A DNA stretch of 64,000 bases from Diadema setosum (Eukaryota; Echinodermata; Echinoidea; Diadematoida; Diadematidae): NCBI GenBank assembly GCA_033980235.1, contig CM067075.1, positions 28,889,385 to 28,953,384 on the forward strand. Direction: 5' to 3'. Positions 53,301 through 61,970 of this stretch are shown one piece after another. The notes below the pieces were generated by a model. The model was not told the origin of the DNA. It ran no database searches and saw only the letters and a list, made by a program, of their open reading frames with translations. Numbering within the stretch: position 1 is the first letter of the stretch; every line of letters begins with the position of its first letter. The position numbers and the translations under genes are program-made.

Positions 53301-56300
53301 GCAACACGTTTGCGGCTGTCCAGGCAAGTCTATGTTACCACTTCATACTTCTTTTATCTGCGGAGGGGGGTAGGCTATACCTTATAAGGCTACTCCAACT
53401 CGGTTTCATTGTGATGCTCAAAATTTGACAAGATCATTGAAAATTTATTAAAGAGATTTGAGAGAAACACGTAATTCGACTGGAAGAGATGTTTTACGTT
53501 GCCAACATGTCATTTTCATATAAGCGTCCGAGTCATAATCAAACATCAACAACATACCAGATGAAGCCCAGATAAAGCAGACATTGGTTTGTATGTGTGC
53601 GTGTGTGTGTATAATGCAGCGAACAACAGTTTTTATATTAACGTAGCAGTCAAATGCTAGACAGAAATTGGATAAATAATGATCACGCGAAGGGGGAGGG
53701 CAGGTTGTGATGCTCTGATATGAGGAGGATATAACTGAGTTGTTCTTTGAAGAGAGAGAATTAATTATGATGACATTCTATAACGGGAGGATTGATGGAA
53801 TATATGTTTCACATTCATAGAAAGACAAAACGGGTAGGGATATCTGATTACTGTATTGGCCACGCCCATTTTTTCTCATTTAGATATCATTTCGTGTCTT
53901 GATTTTTAAGATGAAATTCATTTCCCATGCGTCCCCCCCCCCAGCCCCAACGCACACACATCACAGGGCATTCTTAGTTTGAAGTATGCATTGTAATTTT
54001 GGTATCATTTTCGGCGCCAGCCCAGTGTCAATTCAGTGTCAGTTTTTAACCGCTTGCGTCTGTCTCATGATACGTACAACACACACTGTGGTAAATCGGC
54101 TCAGACAGATCATCTCTCCGACTTCTTGTTTTCTATTGGCATGATTGGACGAGAAGGGATCGGGACAGATAGATTTTACGTAAAACTTTCGTATGTTTCG
54201 TGATTGTCCCGTCGAAACAGATATTTCCCCTGGAGATGGCACTGATCAAGCGGGAACATTTCAACGGCATGTACCGAATCGACACCGTCTTCCTGTCCAA
54301 GGTCATCGTTGAAGTGAGTTACTAGGGAGCTTGAATTTCGAGCTTGAGATTTGCGACGTTAAAGGCATTATTTTCTATGTAGTCGCAGATGAAGCAGAAA
54401 CCCAGGTTTAGTGTTTTGATAGAGTTCTACAAATGTGAATCAGGGATGAAGAGTTGTTTCAAAAAGAGCCTCTGAGCAGAGGCTAGCTTTGATTTTTGTA
54501 GGCCCAAACTGTGGAATAGTTTGCCAGTATATTTACGGCTATGTACATCAACAGTTTCTTTCAAGAGAAAGCTAAAGACATACTTTATTTTTACTGTAAT
54601 GTAACGATCTTGGAGACCTGTATGTAAAACGCATAGAGCAGTTTTTAATTGTTTATGCGCTAAATAAATGTCAGTTTTATCATTACTATGAATGCGATTT
54701 TTAATTTCTATGATATTTAACCCTAACTAGGCCGGGCTATTTAGGTAGATCATAGAGCGGGGGGGGGGGGGGGGGGCCTCCCAGGCCCCCCCTCCAGATC
54801 TCGGCCGTCGACCGCGCGATCGCGACGAAAATTGGCACACACATTGCCTATGATGTAATCTAAAGTACTACGAAGTTAGATTTTAAAAAAATTATCATTT
54901 ATGCTAAATTATGCTAATTTATGCATAATGATGCATGAAATCAGACAATTTGGTATAAATCACTAAATAAAGCTCAAAATGGGCACATTTTTTTGTGTAA
55001 ATATTCTTTCTAGTGACCTACGCAAATATAAGAGAAAAAAATTGAGCCGTCCGAAAAAATTTCTTAAGTATTTTATTGTTTTTTTGAATTTCTTATGTAT
55101 TTCTTTGTTTTTTCGACTTTATGTTTTTCATTGTTTTTTCGACGAAACTTGTCCGCGACATTGTTCCGAACAAGAAAATATGTTATTAATTGATTTTAAT
55201 CGATGAAACCCTAAAATAATCATGCTTTTATGAAATTTGACTGTAAGCACAGTTTCCATTGAAATTGTACACGAATTCACGTTTTTGAGCAATTTTTGGT
55301 CTGACATGCACGTACATATTTATGCGAAACTTCGGAACCGCGCGCCCGGGCATCGCAAATTTGGTGTCAAAAGATGCGGGAGACTCAACAGAAAAAAGTC
55401 ATGAAACGTCGCGGCGATAGCTTTTCGCGTGAGCGATACATCACGCGGAACGTCGAGGGGGGGGGGGGGGCCTCGGAGGCCCCCCCCCCCCCGGCCTAGT
55501 TAGGGTTAAGTGCCAATTTCCATCTTGTTTTGTTCTCTCTTTCTCGCCAGCTTCCGTTCCAGTACATCTTCCTCCCTACTGTCTTTATGACCATCCCGTA
55601 CTGGCTGATCGGTAAGTCTTTCTAGCACTCACATTCAGACGACAAGCTCTAACCTCGAGGTTAGGAAACCTTGAGGTTAGGAAACCTCGAGGTTAGAGCT
55701 TGTAGTTAGGGACCGTGAAGACGCACTCGTAGTTAGCTAACCTCGAGGTTAGCTCGATGTTAAGAGCCACGAGAAATCTTATGGTTAGCGCTCTAACCAC
55801 GAGCCGCGGGGGTCCCCACTCGTAGTTACGCGCCGTGTGGACCCAAAAATCAACGCACTCAAAGGGGCAGGAATTTAACCTCGAGGTTGAGATTCGTCGT
55901 GTGGACACACGTCGAAGTTAGGGGGCAAAAGCTTAACCTCGAGCAAGGTTTCCTAACTCGAGGTTAGGGCTTGTCGTCTGAGCATAACTTATATGTGGTC
56001 ATAAAATGTGTAATGACCTTTCTTGTTTTTCCAGCTGGTTAGACACTTCACTCGTTTTCAACATGTTCAAAGTGCATGCATAACAAAAATGTATGAACTT
56101 GCCCGACGTAATAATTTATAAGATTCGTCTATGATGTTCAAACAAAGGGTGAACTTGTGGAGACCAGATGAGCAGAATGGTCTGTCTCCTGACACTTAGA
56201 AAAGTATCTATTTCATTATTTTCAAACCATTAGCAATCTTTTTTTTTTTCAGTCGGTATTGCCAAATATCACTTTTGTCGTAAGGTGGACGCGCTGGCAA

Positions 56301-59300
56301 GCACGGTTTATAAGGATCACTTTAATAATTATTTCGTCTCAGATGCTTACCCTAGTGAATTTAAAAAATCAACATGCTCTGTTAGTACTATGACTTTTTT
56401 TCTGCTCATGCGTAAAGTAGAACCCCGAACTGGCTTATTGAATGAATTTGATATATTTTACGTGCGCTCTAAAACAATGAGAGAAAGGATCGTCGGAACC
56501 GAACAACCACGAGTAGGACCGACAGTTTAAAGAGCTCTCTGAAGGACTAAGTTCCTTACCTATATTGCATTTGTAGGAGCACAACCACTTCAACCATGAA
56601 GGGACTCTAACCAGAATTCATCATTAAATGTGGAATCATCTTGGAATGACTTTTCACTGAGCCCCAACAATGCAAACTAGTCAGCATAATGATAAAGGGT
56701 TTGAAGCGAGCAAACAAAACTAAGCAATGCTGTTGGTATGTAATAGATCACACAGAGTACACGTCCTTATATCATAACCAGAAATGATTTTACATCAATT
56801 GTTTTAACAATTTTGTAGAGACGTTGATATGTGAATAAGTATTTTGATTTCGATTGCGTCCGTTTTATTCAAAGAATTACGCTTTGATCATAATATGACT
56901 GATAAGAATCATGTAGCATATTATTATACACTATGTTTGAGTGTTGTTTGTTTGTATTTATTCATGTATTTCTTATCGGGGAAGTAATATTGTGTGTCGG
57001 CAATAATTCCATTACACGTGAAGAGAAGAAACAAAAGTATCGCATTATTTTTTTTTTTTTCTTATGGTAAGTGGGCCGCATTGTTGTAAGAAACAGAAAG
57101 ACAATTTACAACAATAGAACAATATTTTCAAGTATCACTGACAGAACAAAAATTTTGCCGCAACTTTGGAAACCTAAGTGGATATAATGCAGGTCATTGC
57201 ATTGCTCTGTTTGAAGTCTAACGTTGTTTCTTTTTGTTCCTTTAAAAAAAACACCCAGGATTGTATCCATATTTTGCCAACTACGTGGTTGCTTGCGTCA
57301 TCACAATCCTACTCACCAACGCTGCCGTTTCCTTTGGTAAGTCTTTCGACAAACGAACTTTGAAAAGACAATTAAAGATATGTCATTTCATGGTCTATAT
57401 ACATCTTGGTCGTTTTGTTAGGTTTGCTTACAAATTCTCCTGTCGAATATCAAAATATCAACACTCGAAAGTATATTGTTGCCAAATGTTTGATGTCAAA
57501 TATGCCAAAACGGCCAAGGGATGGGGGAAGGGAAGAGGGGGGGGGGGGGGGGGGAGAGGAGAGAATTTTATAAAACTTTTTTTTTTTTCCGGCAAGGTCA
57601 ATATAATAATTCACGTAACATAATTTTGAATAGAGTGTCTCTCATTTAATGTTGTTGTGCTCTAATTCTCATATTCTTCTGTTTTGAAAGTTAAAGGCAG
57701 AATTTACCATTTGCAAATAAAACAAAAACCCAGCTTTAGTGCTTCCAAAAACAAAAACCCAGCTTTAGTGCTTCAAAATACTTTTAGAATGAATAGAATA
57801 GAAACAACCAATGCAAAGAAAAAATGAATAAGTATAATTAATGCTAAGTATTGGTAAATATACAAAATGTCAACGATAGTTAGAATAAAAATGTTTTAGA
57901 CTAAACCATGTACAGTTGAAGTTTAGTGATAAAAATAGTAATAGCTCCTTTATATCTAAGGCTTTATTGCAAATTTTTTACATAGTAGGATGTTCTGTGA
58001 TACAAGTGACCTACACATACTATTATGCATCAAATTTGATATATCTCGAACATTTTTTTTTAAATCACTGCTCCAAATGGTAAACAGTACCTTTAAAGTG
58101 GTTATTTTGATGACTTGTCAGTTGGTATTCTGATCGTAGATAAGCAAACAATAGGCCTACATGGTTTTGTAAAACTGTCTATGGAAACAAATTCAGCATA
58201 GGCTGTATCTGTATGTAGAGAGATAAGTGCGTTTTGCATTTCTTGCCTTTCATAGGGTATTTCTAATGATACTTGTCTTCGAAGAAACATTTACATGCCA
58301 AAAAAGAAAAAAAAAGAGATAAAATATAAGATGAAAATTGTATCTTTGCAACTGATTGACAAATTGCCCTTGATATATCGACGTAAATAAGCACTGAATT
58401 GATCAGTGTTGTAGTAGTAGCCATGATAAAAAAAAAAAGAAAAATCATGGGCGTATATACTCGAGCAGGATGTACGCCCATAATTTTTTATCATGGCGGA
58501 AGAATTTCATGAATTTGGAAAAATTGTATCTGTATGTCACAAAAGGAAGACGAAAGAACAAGAAAAGCTTGTCGATGCAACGTCGTTTAGTCTATAGTGT
58601 GTGCTTGTTTGGTATGTCTGTGCATTTGTTTGTATATGGGAATGTGTGCGCATAGATATCATCTAATTCACTAGCAAGAAAATGAGCACCACATAGCACT
58701 AACTTTTTGATTCTTCTGATTTTCTTTATTTTTTAATGGTCAGGATATCTGCTCTCTGCTCTGAGCGGAACGGTCCCCATCGCTCTCGCCATAACTCCCC
58801 CGCTGCTTCTGCCCTTCATGCTCTTCGGAGGCCTGTTCATTAACTTGTCGTAAGGACTCATTTATCCCATGTCTCTTGTCATTATTTCTGTTTCCTCTGG
58901 TCTCACCGGAGTTTGGCAAAATAAATCAAGATTGGAACGCATAAAACTCTGAGTTATTATTGTTTTAGGAGCGAACATAACGGAATCTTCACTTTGGCCT
59001 ATTGCAAAATCAAAAAGAGAGATTTTGAATATATAGGCCTACATGTATGTATATATATATATATTAACGATGCATAATGCATAGCTTGCATGTTTCTGTG
59101 ATATTAATATGACTAACAAAAGACATGTCCAGGGAACATGCAAATTTTGCTCGGTCTCGAGGAGGATGCATTCCAATGTGTTTTTTTAATCACATTAGTA
59201 CTTTAGCAATGATTGACAGATGAGGTTACAACCAGAATCTTGGTTTGGAAGGTTTTTTTGTTTTTGTTTTTGTTTTTGTGGGCGTATCCAAGGAGTCTGA

Positions 59301-61041
59301 AGAAACGCAAGAAAAATAATTTAAAATATATGGAATGTTAGATACTCGTTTCACCGCGAAAGTGATGTTGAGGGTATCATGAATCAACACAAATGAACAT
59401 GCATTTGCATGACATAAAACCTTTAAATGCAAATTTTATCAGATCTATAGTGATTTCGATGACGTCACATTATTTTGTAATTTCCCCCTTCTCTCAACCT
59501 CGGCCTTACAGGGATATCCCCCTCTACTTGCGATGGGTGTCGCGCCTCTCTTGGTTCAGCTACTCCTTTGAGGCCCTACTCATTAACCAGTGGGGTGAGA
59601 TCGACAACATAGGTAAGCCAGAAGCACTGAATATAAAAAGAGAAGCATGTAGGCCTACAGCTTCAAATGGTTACAGTTCGTCGTTCTAACGGTTCATTTC
59701 TCCGAACGTTCGTTAATCCAAACATGAAAAAAAAAGTTCGTAATCGATCCGAAGGTTCGTTGGTATGCACTTTTCTTTAATTTTCTGATTAATGAACCTT
59801 ATTTTACTTTCGGATTTACGAACCTTCGGAAAAACGAACCGCATTTCATATTTTCGGGCTAGCGCTTCGAAAACATTAATGCTATCAATTGACCTATCTG
59901 GCCAATCGGTATGAACTGTCAGATCCGCTGTCAGTAATACTGAATTGTTAATGACCTAGAGATGTCTGATTGAAAAAAAAAATACTATTTTGGTGGTTTT
60001 TTTTTTTCCACTTTTCAGGGTGTCCTCCAAACGGAACTGTCTCGTGCATACGAACCGGCGATATGGTGCTTGAGAGTTACTCATTCAAAGCTGTGAGTAT
60101 TGGCCTATCCTTAATCGAAACAAATAACCAAGTTCCACTTCATTCATGTTCGTCACGATCATTATTCTTTAATATGGTATACCGAAAAGATTATTTGCGT
60201 TTTGACTATTTAACCGTTGTATTTTGATCCTTGCCACCACTGAGCAATATACACGTATTCTACTTCATTTAAGTTAATCATGTTACTGGCAGATTGAGCA
60301 TTGTGTAGGACGAATGCTTGTAAGCTGGACTTTTTCCCTGAAATATGCACATTTTTTGTAATTAATTAAAAGAATAACAGTCTCTCTTGTGGATGCGTTG
60401 AAATAAGACAAATTAGTTCCCATATCTCACCAAATGCTGAGAGAAAAAAATAAATAGACTAGGGAAAAAATTAGTGAAAAACAGTAACTTTTGAATGACT
60501 GTTTAATTTGACTATGCTTAGGCACGAGGAAGAATGAAGCGTGTTTGTTTGTTTTTCTAATTAATTTTCTGCTCTATAATATTCACCAAGTTAAAGGCGA
60601 ATATTCCTTCATCAGTGTTTGCGTATAGTTTCACGGCAATTCTTCGACACAGGATGTTGTTGTTTTATCCAAAAATGGATGCATTCATCTGGTTAAGGCT
60701 AATACATTAAAAATGGTTCAGCGTCATCATCATCGTAATCATCATCATCATCATCGTCGTCGTCATGGTCATCCAGTAATCGTTATTATCAGTATACTCG
60801 TCATCAACACCGTCACCCGCCGTCATCATCATCACCACCACCACCACCACCACCATCATCATCGTAACCAGCATCCCTAAACTTTGTTTTTGTTTTTTTT
60901 CTTTTCTTTTTTTTTAAAAAATCCCTTCCCCCTTTCTAGTCGGACTATGCGACGGATTTTATAGGGCTGGTCTGCCTCATCGTTGGATATCGACTGCTGT
61001 CATTTTTCGTCCTCCTCTTCCGGTGCCGGAGGAAGAAGTAA
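33544..61041 (+). CDS. White-type ABCG half-transporter, complete (20 coding exons)
   Basis: The twenty exons listed below total 2016 nt (671 residues plus stop). The N-terminal nucleotide-binding domain has Walker A GASGAGKT (114-121), Q-loop VQQDD (159-163), signature ISGGERKRL (223-231), Walker B LMFCDEP with the D-loop SGLD (243-254) and H-loop STIHQPS (277-283). About 70 linker residues follow, then six membrane segments near 421-434, 446-466, 490-518, 523-550, 554-578 and 646-665. The last loop carries two Cys and an NGT glycosylation site (N618). NBD-before-TMD order and about 670 residues fit [33 protein letters not shown] and [11 protein letters not shown] point to the insect White branch. 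White forms heterodimers with Scarlet or Brown and moves pigment precursors such as tryptophan metabolites and guanine in Drosophila; the substrate here is unknown. Confidence 0.95.
33760..34392. mobile_element. foldback MITE, ends TTAAAGGGGAAATCCAG
   Basis: Left ttaaaggggaaatccagtct, right gactggatttcccctttaa. Arms pair over about 200 bp each with mismatches. Confidence 0.85.
35538..36004 (+). mobile_element. MITE family A (copy 3)
   Basis: Full length with TIRs ttaaaggagacctccggatg and cgtccggaatgcccctttaa. Lies in the first coding intron of the white-like gene. Confidence 0.88.
38684..38757 (+). tRNA. tRNA-Asn (GTT)
   Basis: A 74-nt tRNA with all canonical parts. Acceptor stem GCTTCTG/CAGGAGC has one G-U pair and discriminator G. 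The D-arm has gcgcaatcggttagcgc, anticodon GTT is at 38718-38720 in loop CTGTTAA, and the T-arm is GGTGG-TTCAAGC-CCACC. There is no intron and no encoded CCA. A long T run starting at 38769 can serve as the Pol III terminator. It sits in the first coding intron of the white-like gene, on the same strand. Confidence 0.93.
38938..39030 (+). repeat. (GTATTA)n microsatellite
   Basis: About 15 near-perfect hexamer copies between the tRNA gene and a foldback element whose left end (agtatagttttt) continues the same word. Confidence 0.95.
39034..40306. mobile_element. foldback (TU/FB-like) element
   Basis: Terminal inverted repeats agtatagtttttcccggcca (left) and tggccg(a)n-aactatact (right). Both arms, about 39050-39330 and 39990-40290, are built of short degenerate subrepeats of the type cattcaaattcg / cgaatttgaatg. 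Long arms of subrepeats are the hallmark of foldback elements, of which the sea urchin TU family is an example. No transposase ORF is visible. Confidence 0.7.
40765..40912. mobile_element. short foldback MITE, ends ggggcctgtttcataaaac
   Basis: Left ggggcctgtttcataaaact, right gtttcatgaaacgggcccc; inner word cttgtcatcagtgacaag is itself a palindrome. Confidence 0.78.
41166..41534 (-). mobile_element. TTAAAGG MITE family B (copy 1)
   Basis: Ends ttaaaagtactgtttaccat and gcaaatggtaaatattatgc plus ctttaa. Same family as 57691-58096 in opposite orientation. Confidence 0.75.
41685..41938 (+). CDS. white-like exon 2 (N-terminal extension and first NBD strand)
   Basis: Acceptor cttctcattgcag. Encodes a Gly/Asn/Ser-rich head and then [20 protein letters not shown], a Lys/Arg-rich loop and ESKEILRSG. 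No ATG precedes it in frame, so an upstream exon is required. Ends phase 1 before gtgagg. Confidence 0.92.
42579..42627 (+). CDS. white-like exon 3 (into Walker A)
   Basis: Forty-nine nt encoding (V)[15 protein letters not shown], the strand leading into the P-loop. Phases 1 in, 2 out; donor AG|gtagct. The P-loop is split by the following intron. Confidence 0.92.
43185..43338 (+). repeat. tandem duplication of about 77 bp
   Basis: Two copies of gtacctttagtaaattatat...ttactttccaaat, 43185-43260 and 43261-43338, differing by a 2-bp indel. It ends about 130 bp before white-like exon 4. Confidence 0.9.
43467..43653 (+). CDS. white-like exon 4 (Walker A and Q-loop)
   Basis: Starts (S)[18 protein letters not shown] and runs through [19 protein letters not shown]. 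Contains the catalytic Lys120 and the Q-loop. The acceptor (tatcgtttaag) has a poor pyrimidine tract; donor is gtgaga. Confidence 0.94.
44513..44584 (+). CDS. white-like exon 5 (NBD helical region)
   Basis: Encodes [20 protein letters not shown] then VIRA, phase 0 at both ends. Acceptor ctctttttccag, donor gtaaga. Confidence 0.93.
44604..44670 (+). repeat. interstitial telomere-like (CCCTAA) tract
   Basis: Degenerate cctaatcctaatcctgaacc passes into three perfect ccctaa copies, then decays. A G run follows at 44694-44707. In the intron after white-like exon 5. Confidence 0.75.
45408..45509 (+). CDS. white-like exon 6 (ABC signature)
   Basis: Encodes [20 protein letters not shown] then [14 protein letters not shown]. 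The ISGGERKRL signature is the ABCG form. The acceptor is pyrimidine-poor (cctgacaaaacag); donor gtaagt. Confidence 0.95.
46061..46104. repeat. (CT)n microsatellite
   Basis: About 16 CT dimers on the plus strand, in the intron between white-like exons 6 and 7. Confidence 0.9.
46606..46772 (+). CDS. white-like exon 7 (Walker B, D-loop, H-loop)
   Basis: Encodes [20 protein letters not shown] through [15 protein letters not shown]. All catalytic motifs of the second half of the NBD are intact. Ends AG|gttggt, a weak donor that is required by the phase of exon 8. Confidence 0.95.
46796..47140 (+). mobile_element. ggtgttaa-rich repeat, truncated copy
   Basis: Starts ccctgcagaaacatcggttt just after white-like exon 7 and matches the reverse complement of 61290-61630, including agtactttatcgga at its right edge. 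Rich in ggtgttaa and tgacac words. Confidence 0.75.
47648..47719 (+). CDS. white-like exon 8
   Basis: Encodes (R)[18 protein letters not shown] then QSFFA, the end of the ATPase core after the H-loop. Acceptor tttgcag, donor gtaagt. Confidence 0.94.
47785..48057. repeat. ttcggaataacgaacc subrepeat block
   Basis: Several copies of ccttcggaataacgaa in both orientations; ends cggttacagctcgttattcc and gaataacgaacagcacccg are inverted. Lies in the intron after white-like exon 8. Confidence 0.75.
48105..48320 (-). mobile_element. possible LINE 3' end fragment
   Basis: Minus-strand frame contains [20 protein letters not shown] and PVCLP, resembling the LWNSLP motif of LINE ORF2 tails. Weak. Confidence 0.35.
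49241..49343 (+). CDS. white-like exon 9
   Basis: Encodes (E)[20 protein letters not shown] then [14 protein letters not shown]. The [12 protein letters not shown] block is conserved across ABCG proteins. Donor gtactg. Confidence 0.95.
49560..49607. repeat. 48-bp perfect palindrome
   Basis: Two 24-base halves (tgtacattttacgtattaca + taat) are exact complements with no spacer, centred at 49583/49584. Flanks aaactg and cagttt extend the symmetry imperfectly. Confidence 0.95.
50005..50082 (+). CDS. white-like exon 10 (linker)
   Basis: Encodes [20 protein letters not shown] then PTMCDT, a charged linker between NBD and membrane domain. Phase 0 in and out; acceptor cgaccacag, donor gtaaga. Confidence 0.9.
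50205..51030 (+). mobile_element. LINE 3' end interrupted by an insertion
   Basis: [19 protein letters not shown] is read up to about 50287; [15 protein letters not shown] resumes at about 50885, followed by a tail ending tatgcgctttaaaatg. About 600 bp, beginning with a (GT)n tract, sits between the two halves. Lies in the intron after white-like exon 10. Confidence 0.6.
51602..51636 (+). CDS. white-like exon 11 (35-nt acidic linker exon)
   Basis: Encodes [11 protein letters not shown], followed by a split Pro codon. Good pyrimidine acceptor (cttcattttcag) and donor gtaagt. It keeps the frame between exons 10 and 12; skipping it would break the frame. Confidence 0.85.
52287..52392 (+). CDS. 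white-like exon 12 (connecting helix)
   Basis: Encodes (P)[20 protein letters not shown] then [15 protein letters not shown]. This is the amphipathic coupling region before TM1. Donor gtgagt. Confidence 0.95.
52413..52640. mobile_element. diverged cctcgagg/cagacga MITE
   Basis: Starts gttcagacgatgtcagatcc and contains cctcgagg, gttagc and ctcgtacgtaggtatcgtgt, parallel to the cleaner copy at 55635-55981. The right boundary is uncertain. Confidence 0.5.
53192..53323 (+). CDS. white-like exon 13 (TM1 and TM2), GC donor
   Basis: Encodes [20 protein letters not shown] and then [20 protein letters not shown], two membrane segments. The 5' splice site is CAG|gcaagt, a GC-AG intron; no in-frame GT nearby preserves the conserved protein. 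Confidence 0.95.
54221..54313 (+). CDS. white-like exon 14
   Basis: Encodes [20 protein letters not shown] then [11 protein letters not shown]. It matches the FPxE...REH..G.YR motif conserved between TM2 and TM3 in ABCG proteins. Confidence 0.95.
54380..54690 (+). mobile_element. LINE 3' end fragment
   Basis: Plus-strand reading [12 protein letters not shown] then [13 protein letters not shown], followed by tatgcgctaaataaatgtc. In the intron after white-like exon 14. Confidence 0.65.
54717..55509. mobile_element. foldback element with TTAACCCTAACTAGGCC ends
   Basis: Left ttaaccctaactaggccggg, right ggcctagttagggttaa. Just inside both ends are long G and C runs joined by ggcctc, which can pair with each other. 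Interior has cgcgcgatcgcgacgaaaat, a word I know from dispersed repeats of other invertebrates. Confidence 0.8.
55551..55611 (+). CDS. white-like exon 15 (TM3)
   Basis: Encodes [20 protein letters not shown], ends phase 1 before gtaagt. Acceptor tttctcgccag. Confidence 0.94.
55635..55981. mobile_element. foldback MITE built of taacctcgaggtta palindromes
   Basis: TIRs cagacgacaagctctaacct and aggttagggcttgtcgtctg. At least six copies of aacctcgaggtt or part of it. Starts 23 bp after white-like exon 15. Confidence 0.85.
57259..57336 (+). CDS. white-like exon 16 (TM4)
   Basis: Encodes (G)[18 protein letters not shown] then TNAAVSF. The acceptor is A-rich (aaaaacacccag) but the protein fit is clear. 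Confidence 0.94.
57691..58096 (+). mobile_element. TTAAAGG MITE family B (copy 2)
   Basis: Ends ttaaaggcagaatttaccat and aatggtaaacagtaccttta. A 30-bp tandem duplication (caaaaacccagctttagtgc) lies near the left end. A fragment of the family is at about 54360-54410. Confidence 0.78.
58744..58849 (+). CDS. white-like exon 17 (TM5)
   Basis: Encodes (G)[19 protein letters not shown] then [15 protein letters not shown]. Ends phase 2 before gtaagg. Confidence 0.95.
59512..59612 (+). CDS. white-like exon 18 (re-entrant/extracellular region)
   Basis: Encodes (S)[19 protein letters not shown] then [14 protein letters not shown]. RWxSxLSWFxYxFEAL is a conserved ABCG block. Confidence 0.95.
59665..59845. 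repeat. ttcggaataacgaacc subrepeat block
   Basis: Short block with ccgaaggttcgttgg and ccttcggaaaaacgaacc, in the intron after white-like exon 18. Confidence 0.7.
60019..60092 (+). CDS. white-like exon 19 (extracellular loop)
   Basis: Encodes (G)[20 protein letters not shown] then SFKA. Two Cys (615 and 623) flank an N-glycosylation sequon, as in the large last loop of many ABCG proteins. Confidence 0.93.
60718..60862. repeat. (TCA/CAC)n trinucleotide tract
   Basis: Imperfect cat, cgt and cac triplets just upstream of the last white-like exon. Confidence 0.85.
60940..61041 (+). CDS. white-like exon 20 (TM6 and stop)
   Basis: Encodes [20 protein letters not shown] then [13 protein letters not shown] and TAA. 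The short basic tail after TM6 is usual for ABCG. Confidence 0.95.
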   Translation, partial: SDYATDFIGLVCLIVGYRLLSFFVLLFRCRRKK

Positions 61042-61105
61042 CAAGTTGTCGTCCGCGTCGTCGAAGGATGACTGTAAGGGGGAAGAAAAAGAGGGCAGAA
61101 GAAAA

Positions 61106-61630
61106 CACTGCAAAAAGTCCGGTGTTATATATGAAACACCGAGCTGGTGTTAAATTTCTAGTGCTCATTTTTGGCGTTGGATTAACACCTACGGTTTTCA
61201 CTTCGAAATATATAGGCCTATATATATATATTTTTTTTTTAATAGTTTCGTAATTACTGTTCTTCTTGGTGATTTTGAACCTCAACAAAAGATCAAGAAT
61301 TTTCCGATAAAGTACTCGATTTTTGAAAAAAAAAATGTCTGAACACATTTACACCACAGTAACACCAGTTGGTGTGGTCTCCTATTGAAGCTGGGCGGGT
61401 GTTAAACCATTGACATTAACACCAGCAATATCAAATCAACACCATGACCATGCAGTGTCATTGTTGAATTAACACCAGCGCAGTGTCAAAATATCACCAG
61501 GTACAGTGTTAAATTAACACCACGAAGTGCCAGATGAACACTTTTCAACAGCATCACAACATACTTTCTACACCTGTGGGTGTGGTCCTCTACACTTGAT
61601 CTTGATTATAACACCGATGTTTTTACAGTG
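61106..61630 (-). mobile_element. ggtgttaa-rich foldback repeat in the white-like 3' UTR region
   Basis: Ends cactgcaaaaagtccggtgt and acaccgatgtttttacagtg form TIRs. Begins 65 bp after the stop codon, so the transcript 3' UTR is probably largely this element. Confidence 0.75.
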
Positions 61631-61931
61631 AACAGAGCATAGCTTAGATGATAACTAAGCTGACATGAAAGGGTGCAAACTGGAAGAATGTTGATCTGTG
61701 TCGAATCTAGTCAGGTGGTGTCCGCGCTTAACGTTTAATTCATCATATTTTACCTGTTTATTCATCACAAAGCGCGTGAATAGAACACGCCTCCCTCAAA
61801 TCAAAATATAAAAAAAAATAAACAAAATAGGATTTGGGTGTAGCAGACGTGAGACAGTAACTTTGTTTATATTTCTCATTCTTATTCTTCATTAAGTGTG
61901 CTTTAAGTGTAATCGTGTGTATTCGTAAATA

Positions 61932-61970
<39 letters not shown>

